Of a DNA stretch of 64,000 nt, positions 18,698 to 28,469 are shown piece after piece. The number at the start of each line of letters is the position of its first letter. Within the stretch, counting starts at the first letter, position 1. This DNA comes from Arthrobacter sp. OY3WO11 (lineage in GTDB: Bacteria > Actinomycetota > Actinomycetes > Actinomycetales > Micrococcaceae). The position numbers and the translations under genes were made by a program. The stretch lies in NCBI RefSeq assembly GCF_001641125.1, contig NZ_LWLP01000001.1, positions 892,147 through 956,146 on the forward strand, given 5' to 3'. Under the pieces are notes generated by a model that did no database searches, had not been told where the DNA came from, and saw only the letters and a list, made by a program, of their open reading frames with translations.

Positions 18698-20098
18698 ATG
18701 GCGCAGTCGATTGCAGCCCATCCCGACCGGCTCCTGCCCGCAGAACCTGGCGTACGGGACATAGCCCGTTCCCTCTACAACCTGGTGGCCGGTCTTCCGA
18801 TCCTCTCCCCGCACGGGCATGTGGAGGCAGGGGTTATCGAACAAGATTTGCCCTTTCCCGATCCGGCCGCCCTGTTGGTTACGCCGGACCACTATGTGAC
18901 CCGCCTGATCCATGCCGGGGGAGTCCCGCTGGACCAGTTGGGCCTCGGCGATTCGGGCAGCGACTCACGCCGGATCTGGCGGCACTTTTGTGCGGCGTGG
19001 CCGCAGTTTGAGGGAACAGCGTCCGGCTACTGGATCCGGCAGGAATTCGAGCACGTCTTCGGATTGCATGAAGAGCCCAATGCGGAGAACGCAGACAGGA
19101 TCTTCGATGCGATTTCAGCAAAACTGGCCGAACCCGGATTCCGGCCGCGGCAATTGTTCAAGGAGTTCAACATCGAGGTGCTGGCCACCACGGACGATCC
19201 GCTGGACTCACTGGACAGCCACGCAGCCCTGGCCCAGGACCCGGCCTTCGCCGGCCGGGTCCTGCCCACCTTCCGGCCGGACCAATACCTCAACATTGCG
19301 CATCCGGCGTGGCAGGACAATGTGGAGCGTCTCATTGCAGCCGATCCGGGTGGTTCGGGATACTCCGGTTACATCAGTGCGCTGGAATCAAGGCGGCGCC
19401 ATTTCGTGGAGAACGGAGCGGTGTCCGCCGACCACGGCGTCCGTACCCCGGCCACCCTTAAGCTGGACTACGCCGACGCTGAACGGCTGTTCGAACGCGC
19501 CCGGGCGGGGAAAGCGACTCCGGCGGACCGCGAGGCCTTCGAAGCGCACATGATGTACCAGATGGCCAGGATGTCAGTGGAGGACGGGCTGGTCATGACG
19601 ATCCACCCCGGTTCGTACCGCAACCATCACGGACCCTCGTTCGAGGCTTTTGGTGCGGATACCGGCCACGATATTCCGTTCGCCGTGAACTACACCGAGG
19701 CCATCCGGCCGCTGCTGCAGGACTTCGGCACCGCCAAGGACTTCCACTTGGTACTGTTCACCCTGGACGAAACGGTGTTCTCCCGGGAACTGGCGCCGCT
19801 GGCGGGCTTCTACCCGTCCGTGTATATCGGCGCCCCATGGTGGTTCTTGGACGCGCCGGACGCGATGCTGCGTTTCCGTGCCGCCGTCACGGAAACCGCC
19901 GGTTTTTCCAGATCCTCGGGTTTCATCGATGACACGCGGGCGTTCTGCTCCATTCCGGCACGCCACGACACGTCGCGCCGGATCGAATCGGCCTTCCTGG
20001 CACGGCTGGTGGCCGAGCACCGGATCAGTGAAAAGCGTGCACATGAACTGATCGTGGACATTGTGGATGCTTCCCCGCGAAGGGTGTTCAAGCTGTGA
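18698..20098 (+). CDS. uxaC: Uronate isomerase (D-glucuronate isomerase)
   Basis: 466 residues from ATG 18698, the normal UxaC length; the in-frame ORF extends further upstream but overlaps the preceding gene. Amidohydrolase-fold hallmarks: SPHGHVE (metal-binding HxH) near residue 35, LFKEFNIEVLATTDDP, and GFIDDTRAFCSIPARHD near the C-terminus. It converts D-glucuronate to D-fructuronate (or galacturonate to tagaturonate). The stop overlaps the uxuB-like GTG start (GTGA). Confidence 0.93.
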   Translation: MAQSIAAHPDRLLPAEPGVRDIARSLYNLVAGLPILSPHGHVEAGVIEQDLPFPDPAALLVTPDHYVTRLIHAGGVPLDQLGLGDSGSDSRRIWRHFCAAWPQFEGTASGYWIRQEFEHVFGLHEEPNAENADRIFDAISAKLAEPGFRPRQLFKEFNIEVLATTDDPLDSLDSHAALAQDPAFAGRVLPTFRPDQYLNIAHPAWQDNVERLIAADPGGSGYSGYISALESRRRHFVENGAVSADHGVRTPATLKLDYADAERLFERARAGKATPADREAFEAHMMYQMARMSVEDGLVMTIHPGSYRNHHGPSFEAFGADTGHDIPFAVNYTEAIRPLLQDFGTAKDFHLVLFTLDETVFSRELAPLAGFYPSVYIGAPWWFLDAPDAMLRFRAAVTETAGFSRSSGFIDDTRAFCSIPARHDTSRRIESAFLARLVAEHRISEKRAHELIVDIVDASPRRVFKL

Positions 20099-21543
20099 GC
20101 GCCGGCGACGTGCCCGCCCTGGACCGCACGCTGGTCCGCCTTCCTAAGGCGCCGGTCCGGATTGTCCATCTTGGACTCGGGGCCTTCCACCGGTCACACG
20201 AGGCCTGGTACACGCAACATGCGGGTGACGGGGCCGACTGGGGGATTGCCGCGTTCACTGGACGGCGGCCCGATGCGGCGCTGGCGCTGGCGGCCCAGGA
20301 CGGCCTGTTCACGCTCGTGGAGCGCTCGGGAGACGGGGACTCCTTCGAAGTTATCGGAAGCATTTCCGAAGCGGTGGACGGCGCCGACGTCCGGCGCCTC
20401 CGGGAGCTGGTCTCTTCCCCTGAAACGGTGATGGTTACGCTCACCATCACCGAAGCAGCATATGGACCGGACTCCAACGGCTCTTTTGACGCCGAGGCTG
20501 CCGGTTTTGCCGGAGATCTTGCTGTGCTTGCGGGCTCCGCGGCTACGGGCGGAAAGCTGACGACGCCGTTGGGCCGGCTGGTGTGGTCCCTCGCCGGCCG
20601 CAGGGAAGCGGCTGCGGGGCCGGTCGCCGTCGTCAGTTGCGACAACCTTTCGGGCAATGGAGACGTTGCCCGGCGCGCCATCACCGGTCTGGCGGAGGCC
20701 TGGGACCCGGAACTCGCACTGTGGATCCGGGCGAGCGTCAGTTTTGTCAGCACCTCCGTTGACCGCATCACGCCGCGGACCACGGACGCCGATATTGCCG
20801 AGGTGGAGGAGTCCTGCGGATACCGGGACAGTTCGCCAGTGGTTGCGGAACCTTTCCGGAACTGGGTCCTGAGCGGGAGTTTCCCGAAGGGCAGGCCCCG
20901 CTGGGAGGACGCCGGCGCGGTTGTGGTGGACGACATCGAACCGTATGAGAACCGCAAGCTGTGGCTGCTTAACGGCGCCCATTCGCTCCTGGCATACGCC
21001 GGCCAGCTGCGGGGGCACACCACGGTGGCCCAGGCTCTGGAGGATCCGCTCTGCCGGGATGCCGTCGAGTCCTTCTGGGACGAAGCGGCGCAACACCTGG
21101 CGGGCGGGGAGCTGCGGATTCCCGAATACCGGGAGGCGCTGCGAGCCCGTTTCGGCAACGGACGGATCGCGCACCACCTGTCCCAGATCGCCGCGGATGG
21201 TTCCACCAAGCTCCGGATGAGGGCCGTGCCGGTCCTTTCGGCGGAAAGGTCCAGTGGCCGGTCCGGTTCCGGCAGCGCCATGATGCTTGCGGCCTGGATC
21301 GATTATGTAGCCGGACAGAAAGACCTCCAGGACCCCCTGTCGGACGCCATCGCCGAAGCGAACGGAGCTGACGGGGCCGACAGGACAGGCATCCTCCTCA
21401 ACCTTGTCAGCGAGGGGCTGGGGGAGGACCCGGAAATCGTCGCCCTCGTAACCCGCCTGTGCGGCACCTTCACCAGTGACGCCAACGCTCTCGCGTCCGC
21501 CACAGACACGCCCGCCCACTTAATTTCCGGAAGGAACAGCTGA
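20095..21543 (+). CDS. uxuB: Fructuronate reductase / mannitol dehydrogenase family
   Basis: 482 residues starting at GTG 20095, which overlaps the uxaC stop. N-terminal nucleotide-binding motif [18 protein letters not shown] is typical of polyol/mannonate oxidoreductases, with [23 protein letters not shown], and the catalytic-lysine helix [19 protein letters not shown]. In this operon it most likely reduces D-fructuronate to D-mannonate with NAD(P)H. Mannitol 2-dehydrogenase activity cannot be excluded from sequence alone, but uxaC and manD on each side favour fructuronate reductase. Confidence 0.88.
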   Translation: MSAGDVPALDRTLVRLPKAPVRIVHLGLGAFHRSHEAWYTQHAGDGADWGIAAFTGRRPDAALALAAQDGLFTLVERSGDGDSFEVIGSISEAVDGADVRRLRELVSSPETVMVTLTITEAAYGPDSNGSFDAEAAGFAGDLAVLAGSAATGGKLTTPLGRLVWSLAGRREAAAGPVAVVSCDNLSGNGDVARRAITGLAEAWDPELALWIRASVSFVSTSVDRITPRTTDADIAEVEESCGYRDSSPVVAEPFRNWVLSGSFPKGRPRWEDAGAVVVDDIEPYENRKLWLLNGAHSLLAYAGQLRGHTTVAQALEDPLCRDAVESFWDEAAQHLAGGELRIPEYREALRARFGNGRIAHHLSQIAADGSTKLRMRAVPVLSAERSSGRSGSGSAMMLAAWIDYVAGQKDLQDPLSDAIAEANGADGADRTGILLNLVSEGLGEDPEIVALVTRLCGTFTSDANALASATDTPAHLISGRNS

Positions 21544-21548
21544 CTTCA

Positions 21549-22778
21549 ATGAAAATCGTTGCAGCAGAAGTATTTGTCACCAGCCCGTCCCGTAACTTCG
21601 TGACGCTCCGGATCACCACCGAGGATGGTGTGACGGGTATTGGTGACGCCACCTTGAACGGGCGCGAGCTCGCTGTGGCCGCCTACCTCAAGGAACACGT
21701 TGCGCAGTTGCTGATCGGCAAGGACCCGCACCGGATCGAGGATACGTGGCAGTTCCTGTACCGGTCCTCGTACTGGCGCCGGGGCCCGGTGACCATGGCT
21801 GCGATTGCTGCCGTGGACATGGCGCTGTGGGATATCAAGGGCAAATTGGCTGGCATGCCGGTCTACCAGCTCCTGGGCGGGGCATCCCGGAACGGGCTGC
21901 GCGCCTATGGCCACGCCTCGGGAGCTGACCTGCCGTCCCTGTTCGATTCGGTCCGGGAGCATCTGGAGCTCGGGTACAAGTCCATCCGCATCCAGACCGC
22001 CGTCCCCGGCATTAAGGCCGTCTACGGTGTGGCCGCGCAGGCCCAGGCCTCGGGTGAGCGCTATGACTACGAGCCGGCCGGCCGCGGCGCGTTCCCGGTG
22101 GAGGAGGACTGGGACACCCGGGCCTACCTCCGCCACCTGCCCACCGTGTTCGAGGCGGTCCGGAACGAGTTCGGCCCGGAGATCCCGCTGCTGCACGACG
22201 GCCACCACCGGATGACGCCGATCCAGGCCGCGAAGCTGGGCAAGGCGCTGGAGCCGTATGACCTGTTCTGGCTGGAGGACTGCACCCCGGCGGAGAACCA
22301 GGAGGGCCTGCGCCTGGTCCGCCAGCACACCACCACCCCGCTGGCCATCGGTGAAGTCTTCAACACCGTGTGGGATTACCAGACCCTTATCAAGGAACAG
22401 CTGATCGACTACGTCCGCGCCGCGTCCACCCACTTCGGCGGGATCAGCCCGTTGAAGAAGGTGATGGACTTCGCCGCGCAGTACCAGATCAAGTCCGGCT
22501 TCCACGGCCCCACGGACATCTCCCCGGTGGGCTTCGCCGCGCAGCTGCACGTGGGCCTTGCGATCCACAACTACGGCATCCAGGAATACATGCAGCACTC
22601 TGACAAGACCAACGAGGTCTTCGAGCAGTCCATGGCGTTCGTGGACGGCTACCTGCACCCGGGCGACAAGCCCGGCATCGGCGTCGAATTCAACGAGGAA
22701 GCCGCGGCTGCGTTCCCGTACCAGCAGGCCTACCTGCCCTACAACCGCCTCATCGACGGAACGGTCCACGACTGGTGA
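21549..22778 (+). CDS. manD: D-mannonate dehydratase, enolase superfamily (ManD/RspA)
   Basis: 409 residues. The enolase-type N-terminal capping domain is followed by a barrel: [20 protein letters not shown], then the metal ligands in [18 protein letters not shown] and LAIGEVFNT, and the ManD-specific [16 protein letters not shown] insert. It dehydrates D-mannonate to 2-keto-3-deoxy-D-gluconate. It replaces the iron enzyme UxuA in this pathway. The stop overlaps the GTG start of the kinase-glycosidase fusion. Confidence 0.92.
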   Translation: MKIVAAEVFVTSPSRNFVTLRITTEDGVTGIGDATLNGRELAVAAYLKEHVAQLLIGKDPHRIEDTWQFLYRSSYWRRGPVTMAAIAAVDMALWDIKGKLAGMPVYQLLGGASRNGLRAYGHASGADLPSLFDSVREHLELGYKSIRIQTAVPGIKAVYGVAAQAQASGERYDYEPAGRGAFPVEEDWDTRAYLRHLPTVFEAVRNEFGPEIPLLHDGHHRMTPIQAAKLGKALEPYDLFWLEDCTPAENQEGLRLVRQHTTTPLAIGEVFNTVWDYQTLIKEQLIDYVRAASTHFGGISPLKKVMDFAAQYQIKSGFHGPTDISPVGFAAQLHVGLAIHNYGIQEYMQHSDKTNEVFEQSMAFVDGYLHPGDKPGIGVEFNEEAAAAFPYQQAYLPYNRLIDGTVHDW

Positions 22779-25111
22779 GTACCCTTCCGTCCCCAACAGC
22801 CGCTGCGGGCGCCGCCGGCCACGCCAAGCTCCGCGTGGTCGTGATGGGCGTCTCCGGCTGCGGCAAGACCACCATCGGAGACCTCGTGGCCCGGGGACTC
22901 GGCGTCCCGTTCCTCGACGGCGACTCCCTCCACCCCGTGGAGAACGTTGCCAAGATGGCCGCCGGCACACCCCTGACGGACGATGACCGCTGGCCGTGGC
23001 TCGCCACCGTGGGCACTGAACTGGCAAACGCGGGCGACGGCGGCATGGTCCTGGCATGCTCCGCGCTGCGCCGCAGCTACCGCGACGCCATCCGGCAGCA
23101 TGCTCCGGACACGGTCTTCCTGCACCTGCACGGCAGCAAAGATGTCCTGAGGGCCCGGACGGAAGGGCGCTCCGGCCACTTCATGCCGCCTGCCCTCCTC
23201 GATTCCCAACTCGCGACGCTGGAGCCGCTCGGGGCCGACGAAGCCGGCATCGTCGTGGACATCGCGGCGCCCGTGCAGCAGGTGGTGCGGGAGGCACTCG
23301 CCGGGATTGCCGCCGTCGGCCGTTCCACAGAACGAAGTGCAGGAGGTGCCGCGGGCACCCAGCCCCGCCAGTTCGACGTCGACCTCCAGGCCCCGCCGTT
23401 CAATCTCGACGACGACGCCGTCGCCTGGGTGGAATCCACCCTGGCCGGTATGAGCCTCGAGGAAAAAATCGGGCAGCTGTTCATCAACCACAACAACGAC
23501 TACTCCCCGGAGTACCTCGACGGCGTGCTGGAGAACTACCACGTGGGCGGCATGCGCTACCGGCCAGGGCCCTCGGCTGCGGTGCAGGAACACATCCGGT
23601 ACGCCCAGTCCAGGACCCGGATCCCGCTGCTGGTAGCGTCCAACCCGGAAATGGGGGGAGCCGGCAGCTGCGACGACGGCACGTTCGTGTCCACGCACCT
23701 GCAGGCCGGCTCGCACCCGGACAAGGCCATCGCCCGGCAGATGGGCCAGGTTGCCGGCGTTGAAACAGCGGCGCTGGGCTGCAACTGGGCGTTCGCGCCC
23801 ATCGTGGATATCCACTACAACTGGCGGAACACGGTCATCTCCACGCGGTCATTCGGCAACACCCCGGAGATAGTGCTGGAGCGCGCCAAGGAGTATTTCG
23901 ACGGCATCAGCGACTCGCCCACCGCCTGCGCCATGAAGCATTTCCCGGGCGACGGCATGGACGAACGCGACCAGCACGTGGTCACGTCCTACAACACCCT
24001 TGGCTACGAGGAGTGGAACCGGACCTACGGGCACGTGTACCGCGAAATGATCGGCCACGGCGTGCAGTCCATCATGATCGGCCACATCGGGGCACCGGAA
24101 CTTTCCCGGCACTTCCGCCCAGGCATGGCGGACGCGGACATCCTGCCGGCCACATTGTCCCCGGAGCTGCTCCAGGACCTGCTGCGCGGGGAGCTTGGCT
24201 TCAACGGGCTGATCCTCACCGACGCCTCGCAGATGATCGGCCTGACCCAGGCCATGAGGCGCAAGGACCTGGTGCCGGCCACCATCGCCGCCGGCTGCGA
24301 CATGTTCCTGTTCTTCCGAAACCCCGCGGAAGACTTCCAGTACATGATGGACGGCTACAAGTCCGGCGTCATCACCGGGCAGCGCCTGCATGACGCGCTG
24401 CGCCGGATCCTGGCCCTCAAGGCCTCGCTGGGCCTCCACAAGGCTGCCCGCGAAACGCTGGTCCCGCCGGCGGAAGCACTGGGCGTGATCGGCAGCGACG
24501 CGCACCGGGCCATTGCCGCGGAGATCGCAGACAAAACCGTCACCCTGGTCAAGGACACCGCCGGCAACCTGCCCATCACGCCGGAGACACACAAGCGGAT
24601 CCGCCTGTACGGCATCTCCGGCGGCGCCGACTTCACGCGCGCGGACCCGCTCGCCTACCTGGACACCGTCAAGGAGGAACTGGAAGCCGCCGGCTTCGAG
24701 GTGCACCTGTTCAAGACGGCGGACCAGCGGGAGGCCGCAGGGGAGACCGGCGTGAACTTCATGTCGGTCATTTCGGAGGAAGCCACCGGGGACTATGCGG
24801 ACAAGTATGACGCCGCTTTTGTGTTCGCCAATGTGAAGGGGTTCGCCCAGGAGGCGGCCATCCGGATCAAGTGGTCCACTCCCATGGCCGCGGAGATCCC
24901 GTGGTATGTCACCGAGGTTCCCACGGTATTCGTCTCGCTTAACCAGCCAAACCACCTGATTGACGTACCCATGGTGAAGACGGCGATCCACGCCCACGCC
25001 GGGTCACGCGAGGCAATCCGGGCCACCATCGAAAAGATCCAGGGCACGTCGGAATTCCAGGGCACATTCAATGACAACGTGTTCTGCGGTTCCTTCGACA
25101 CCAGGCTCTAG
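22775..25111 (+). CDS. Gluconokinase-GH3 glycosidase fusion protein
   Basis: 778 residues in one uninterrupted frame. Residues 20-180 form a GntK-type kinase: P-loop GVSGCGKT (25-32), FLDGDSLHP (47-54), [10 protein letters not shown] (67-76), [12 protein letters not shown] linker of about 25 residues (184-208) leads into a glycoside hydrolase family 3 domain from about 215: [20 protein letters not shown], the NagZ-like KHFPGDG (388-394) with Asp399/His401 in the mobile catalytic loop position, and LTDASQM with probable nucleophile Asp483. The C-terminus resembles the second GH3 domain. GTG start overlaps the manD stop (GTGA). No frameshift or internal stop is seen, so the fusion is real unless the polypeptide is processed. 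Substrates of both halves are unknown; the operon suggests a uronic-acid or amino-sugar glycoside and gluconate or an analogue. Confidence 0.9.
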   Translation: MSTLPSPTAAAGAAGHAKLRVVVMGVSGCGKTTIGDLVARGLGVPFLDGDSLHPVENVAKMAAGTPLTDDDRWPWLATVGTELANAGDGGMVLACSALRRSYRDAIRQHAPDTVFLHLHGSKDVLRARTEGRSGHFMPPALLDSQLATLEPLGADEAGIVVDIAAPVQQVVREALAGIAAVGRSTERSAGGAAGTQPRQFDVDLQAPPFNLDDDAVAWVESTLAGMSLEEKIGQLFINHNNDYSPEYLDGVLENYHVGGMRYRPGPSAAVQEHIRYAQSRTRIPLLVASNPEMGGAGSCDDGTFVSTHLQAGSHPDKAIARQMGQVAGVETAALGCNWAFAPIVDIHYNWRNTVISTRSFGNTPEIVLERAKEYFDGISDSPTACAMKHFPGDGMDERDQHVVTSYNTLGYEEWNRTYGHVYREMIGHGVQSIMIGHIGAPELSRHFRPGMADADILPATLSPELLQDLLRGELGFNGLILTDASQMIGLTQAMRRKDLVPATIAAGCDMFLFFRNPAEDFQYMMDGYKSGVITGQRLHDALRRILALKASLGLHKAARETLVPPAEALGVIGSDAHRAIAAEIADKTVTLVKDTAGNLPITPETHKRIRLYGISGGADFTRADPLAYLDTVKEELEAAGFEVHLFKTADQREAAGETGVNFMSVISEEATGDYADKYDAAFVFANVKGFAQEAAIRIKWSTPMAAEIPWYVTEVPTVFVSLNQPNHLIDVPMVKTAIHAHAGSREAIRATIEKIQGTSEFQGTFNDNVFCGSFDTRL

Positions 25112-25235
25112 ACCAGGGGCCGCCGTCAGGGGGGACTTTGGCGCGGACACGCCGGCAAGATGGCCGCCGTCGCCGTACATCATGCCCAAAGTGCCCCGGG
25201 AACGCAGAGAACGCAAAAAAGAGAAAGCGTGGTGC
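25112..25235. other. Intergenic stretch after the uronate operon
   Basis: No gene seen. A long-loop inverted repeat (GGGGACTTTGG at 25131-25141 facing CCAAAGTGCCCC at 25186-25197) may form a weak terminator. The downstream CDS-like remnant lies on the other strand. Confidence 0.4.
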
Positions 25236-25477
25236 CTAGATCCACGTGGGTGCGGCGGGGGTGCCCTGCGCCGCGCCCGGTCCGGTGGCCGTGACGCCTT
25301 GGGAGCCGCGGTCGGCGGCCCATCCGACGACGGCGGGCAGGGTCCCGGTGGCGGTCGTCGGGTTAGCGGCGCCCACATCGCCGAACGCCAGGTCCGTGCC
25401 GGTGGCTTTGACCAGGAGTCCGGTGTCGGTGCCGCCGGTGTGCCAGGCGCCGGTGATGTCTTTGAGCGTCGGCAACG
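25236..25477 (-). pseudogene. Possible C-terminal gene remnant, unrecognised
   Basis: On the minus strand the last 75 or so codons of an open frame read like real protein (LPTLKDITGAWHTGGTDTG ... VVGWAADRGSQG ... TPAAPTWI stop), but upstream of 25478 the frame becomes antisense noise to the next gene. The sharp change coincides with the 33-bp palindrome at 25478-25510. I do not recognise the family. It may be the tail of a gene truncated by recombination or an insertion event, or a chance open frame. Confidence 0.35.
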
Positions 25478-25510
25478 AGTCAGGTTCTGGACAGTGTCCA
25501 GGGCCTGACT
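25478..25510. repeat. Near-perfect 33-bp palindrome
   Basis: Arms AGTCAGGTTCTGGACA and TGTCCAGGGCCTGACT match at 14 of 16 positions around a single central G. No T-run follows on either side. It could be a protein-binding site or the fused ends of a lost insertion element. Confidence 0.6.
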
Positions 25511-25578
25511 TCGCTAGGCTGCCTTCAGGCCGTCGTCGTAAACCCCCGTCGGCGTAACCCGCCGGAGGGCTGAACTGG

Positions 25579-25950
25579 TCAGGTGGCCGATTCGCTCCTT
25601 TGGCTGTACAAGCGGCCGAACCGCTGGAGGTACAGGAACACTCCAAGGAATGCGATGACACCCAGAAGCGGCCCAGCCCAGATGGCAACCGGCGTGCCGC
25701 GGACAAGTAGTGCCCCGGCTCCAAAAATGCTTCCAAGAACACCAACACCGGGACCGGCAGTGGCAAGCCTGCCGTGGATCTTCCGGCCAACCTGGCGGTA
25801 CCGGACACTGTGCAGGACAACGACGAGGATGAAGGCTCCACCCATGAACAGAGGCCAAGGCCAATCTGCCATTGCCACAACGCACAGGGTGAGCCCGTAC
25901 GTGGCTGTCAGGGCCAGCCAGTAGTTCCTTCCGACGGCGTCATTGTTCAT
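25579..25950 (-). CDS. Small four-helix membrane protein, unknown function
   Basis: 123 residues with about four hydrophobic segments (LALTATYGLTLCVVAMA; LFMGGAFILVVVLHSV; GPGVGVLGSIFGAGALL; IWAGPLLGVIAFLGVFLYLQ) and short basic loops, looking like a genuine integral membrane protein. No catalytic motif is visible. It stands alone between the remnant at 25236-25477 and the tRNA-Ser gene; no operon partner. Confidence 0.65.
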   Translation of the reverse strand: MNNDAVGRNYWLALTATYGLTLCVVAMADWPWPLFMGGAFILVVVLHSVRYRQVGRKIHGRLATAGPGVGVLGSIFGAGALLVRGTPVAIWAGPLLGVIAFLGVFLYLQRFGRLYSQRSESAT

Positions 25951-26230
25951 CAGTAGCCCCGGCTGAAATCGAAGCTGTACAACATGTGTCCCCCACGACG
26001 GATTTCACACACTCTGGTGAGTGGGTGATCTGCAACGCCCGTTGGTGCGGCGCCTCAGTCGGGGCCAGACTATGAATCGGGCAGACGTGGCGCAAGTCAG
26101 GCGGACTCTGCGCTTCTGAGAACCCATTGCGCTCCGGGGACTCTGAGCGCCGGCCCTGGCCCTAGTCGCCTTCTGCATCGGGTCCCTCTGCACCGGGTTA
26201 CGCCTCGCCATTGCGTCCGTCCGGCGCAAA
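25951..26230. other. Intergenic stretch without recognisable gene
   Basis: No convincing coding frame or RNA is seen between the small membrane protein start and the tRNA terminator. The membrane protein promoter should lie at its left end. Confidence 0.4.
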
Positions 26231-26234
26231 GACA

Positions 26235-26275
26235 AAGGCCCTGCTTCCCTTGGTTATCAAGGGAGGCAGGGCCTT
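26235..26275 (-). terminator. Terminator of tRNA-Ser(CGA)
   Basis: Stem of 18 pairs (26235-26252 with 26258-26275, one G-U wobble) and loop of 5, followed on the minus strand by TTTGTCTTTG. It begins 6 bases past the CCA end of the tRNA. Confidence 0.9.
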
Positions 26276-26280
26276 CTAAT

Positions 26281-26370
26281 TGGCGGTGACGGTGGGATTT
26301 GAACCCACGTTGGCTTTTACACCAAACAACATTTCGAGTGTTGCACCTTCGGCCGCTCGGACACGTCACC
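26281..26370 (-). tRNA. tRNA-Ser (anticodon CGA)
   Basis: 90 nt including encoded CCA at 26283-26281. Acceptor GGTGACG pairs with CGTCACC, discriminator G; anticodon loop CTCGAAA gives CGA; the long variable arm (TTTGGTGTAAAAGCCAAC) and GGTTCAAATCC T-loop identify a class II serine tRNA. Confidence 0.95.
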
Positions 26371-26532
26371 AACCTCAATAGGGTACCGGAGCAAGGCGTG
26401 CATCCCCAAAACGGGATTGTCGGGAGGGGCTCCCGCTGCCCTGACCAAGAGGCCGGAAGAGATATTCAAAATTCTTTTCAGCCGGGTGCACTGGGCACCT
26501 TAAATGTCAGACCCTCGCACGAGGATGGATTT

Positions 26533-28326
26533 ATGGAAAGGAATCCGGTGGTGGAGGCGGAGGCGGCAGTTGACGCTTCGGTGGCTGCTTTTACGGCGGT
26601 GCTCGCGGGCGGCTGTACTGCTGCTTCCGGTACTGCTGTTTCCGGGTCGCCCTATTTCGGTGTTGCTGGTGGCGCTGATGATGATCCGTTGCAGCGGGTT
26701 GCTGATGGGGCGTTGGATGTTCTTGCCGGGCTGGCACGGGCCGAGGCGAAGCTGGCGGCGTTGAAGGCGCAGGCGGTGGAGGTGTTCGCCGCCGCCACGA
26801 GCCTGTTGAACGGTCCGCCGTCCTCACCGCATGAGGCCACGGCCCAGGACCGGAGCCTGGTGGCCGAGGTCGGATGTGCACTGGTGATCGGCGACCGGGC
26901 CGCCGGTGCCCTGTTGGCCGAGTCCCATGCCATGACCACGTCCCTGCCCCGGACGCTCGCAGCGTTGCAGGGCGGTTCGATCTCCTGGGCGCATGCCCGG
27001 GGGATGGCGGACGAGGCAGCCACCCTCGATCCCGCCGGGGCCGCCGCCCTGGAAGCCCACTTCCTCGACCCCGACAAACCAAGACCCGCCACCGCGGCCA
27101 CGATCGGGGAAATGCCCCCGCACCGGTTCAAGGCCAAGGCCCGGACCTGGCGGGAACGCCATCATCCCGAATCGATCGAGAAGCGCCATGCCAAGGGCCT
27201 GGCGGACCGGCGCGTCGAGTACAGGCCGGACCAGGACGGCATGGCCTGGCTCTCCGCCTACCTCCCCGCCGACCAGGCAATGGCAGGCTGGAACCGGCTC
27301 AACGCCCTCGCCCGGGCCGCACAAGGACCCCACGAACCCCGCACCCTCACCCAAATCCGGGCCGACCACTTCGCCCAAGCCATCCTCACCAGCGGCACCA
27401 GCCGCGGTAATGGTGACAGTTCCAGCCTCCGTGGAGGCGGCAGCGCCGGAAACGGCGACAGCGACTGGGTGGGTAACGGCTACGGTGTCGGGGCAGGCAA
27501 CAGGGACGGGGCAGGCGCAGGAACGGCTGCCGGGCCATCTTCTTCCATTCGGGCGCAGGTGCTCGTCACCGTGCCGGTGTTCGCCCTCATGGGCCTGACA
27601 GACGAGCCCGCCATGCTGGACGGATACGGGCCCATCCCGCCCTCGATGGCCAGGGACCTGGTCGCCAGCGGCGCCGACTCGTTCCACCGGGTCCTCGTCG
27701 ACCCGCGCGACGGGGCGCCATTGGAGATCGGGCGGACCAGCTACCGGGTCACCAAAGCCATGCGGAACTGGCTAAGGATGCGGGACGGCACGTGCCCCTT
27801 CCCCGGCTGCAGCAACAGTTCTTTGGACAACGAAGCCGACCACCTCCTCGCCTGGCAGCACGGCGGAACCACCGGGATCAGCAACCTGGGACAACCCTGC
27901 CCCAGACACCACAAACTCAGACACACCACCGGCTGGACACCAACCCAGGCCACCCACAACGAACCACCCGGCTGGACCTCACCGTCCGGCCGCCATTACA
28001 AAAGCGAACACCAGGACTGGGAACCACCCCACTGGCCGCAATCTGTCATGTCGGCCCTGCCGGCGGGCTTAAGAATCCCTGATGACCTTTCCGAAGCCTG
28101 GCCTCCGCCTGATGAGCTCTTGCAGCAACGCCATTTTCCTGACGACCTTTCCAGCCTCAGGCTTTCTGCCGACGATGTCGCCTTCGAGAACCTCTTTCCC
28201 CACGACGAATTTCCGGAAGACACCTTTGCTGACTGGTTCCTGCCCGGATACCGGCAGCCTAAGGACCCGCTGTCCGAAGAGGCCTGGTGGGTGGTGGCTG
28301 GCGAAGGAACTGCAGCCACTCCCTGA
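26533..28326 (+). CDS. DUF222 / HNH endonuclease family protein
   Basis: 597 residues from ATG 26533, with GAGGA 8 bases upstream; the earlier in-frame start at 26299 would overlap the tRNA. The N-terminal DUF222 (13E12 repeat) domain spans about 40-330 (LARAEAKLAALKAQAVEVF; ISWAHARGMADEA). A Gly/Ser/Asn-rich stretch near 300-335 precedes the HNH nuclease: RDGTCPFPGCSN, EADHLLAWQHGG, NLGQPCPRHHKLRH, with the Cys pairs and His residues intact. These proteins occur in many copies in Arthrobacter and mycobacteria; they are suspected selfish or repair-linked nucleases. The acidic tail after the HNH is unusual. Confidence 0.88.
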   Translation: MERNPVVEAEAAVDASVAAFTAVLAGGCTAASGTAVSGSPYFGVAGGADDDPLQRVADGALDVLAGLARAEAKLAALKAQAVEVFAAATSLLNGPPSSPHEATAQDRSLVAEVGCALVIGDRAAGALLAESHAMTTSLPRTLAALQGGSISWAHARGMADEAATLDPAGAAALEAHFLDPDKPRPATAATIGEMPPHRFKAKARTWRERHHPESIEKRHAKGLADRRVEYRPDQDGMAWLSAYLPADQAMAGWNRLNALARAAQGPHEPRTLTQIRADHFAQAILTSGTSRGNGDSSSLRGGGSAGNGDSDWVGNGYGVGAGNRDGAGAGTAAGPSSSIRAQVLVTVPVFALMGLTDEPAMLDGYGPIPPSMARDLVASGADSFHRVLVDPRDGAPLEIGRTSYRVTKAMRNWLRMRDGTCPFPGCSNSSLDNEADHLLAWQHGGTTGISNLGQPCPRHHKLRHTTGWTPTQATHNEPPGWTSPSGRHYKSEHQDWEPPHWPQSVMSALPAGLRIPDDLSEAWPPPDELLQQRHFPDDLSSLRLSADDVAFENLFPHDEFPEDTFADWFLPGYRQPKDPLSEEAWWVVAGEGTAATP

Positions 28327-28469
28327 TGGGGCGGGGCGCGGAACCAATAGCTGGCGGTTACGAAAGAGCAATACGGTCCCTTTCATGGCGGCAATTGCGC
28401 GGGCCTTCAGTCGCGAGGACAAAGCCAACTTTCGCCATACATGCCGGGAGGGCTAGATTCATCAGCAAG

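Noticed and set aside
20194..21519. 441-codon minus frame opposite the fructuronate reductase gene
   Set aside because: Antisense shadow without motifs; the plus frame carries full dehydrogenase motifs.
21546..23057. 503-codon minus frame opposite manD
   Set aside because: Antisense shadow; manD and the fusion gene show clear family motifs.
26281..26370. tRNA-Ser as integration site of a genomic island
   Set aside because: No integrase, no direct repeat of the tRNA end found downstream, and flanking genes look native.
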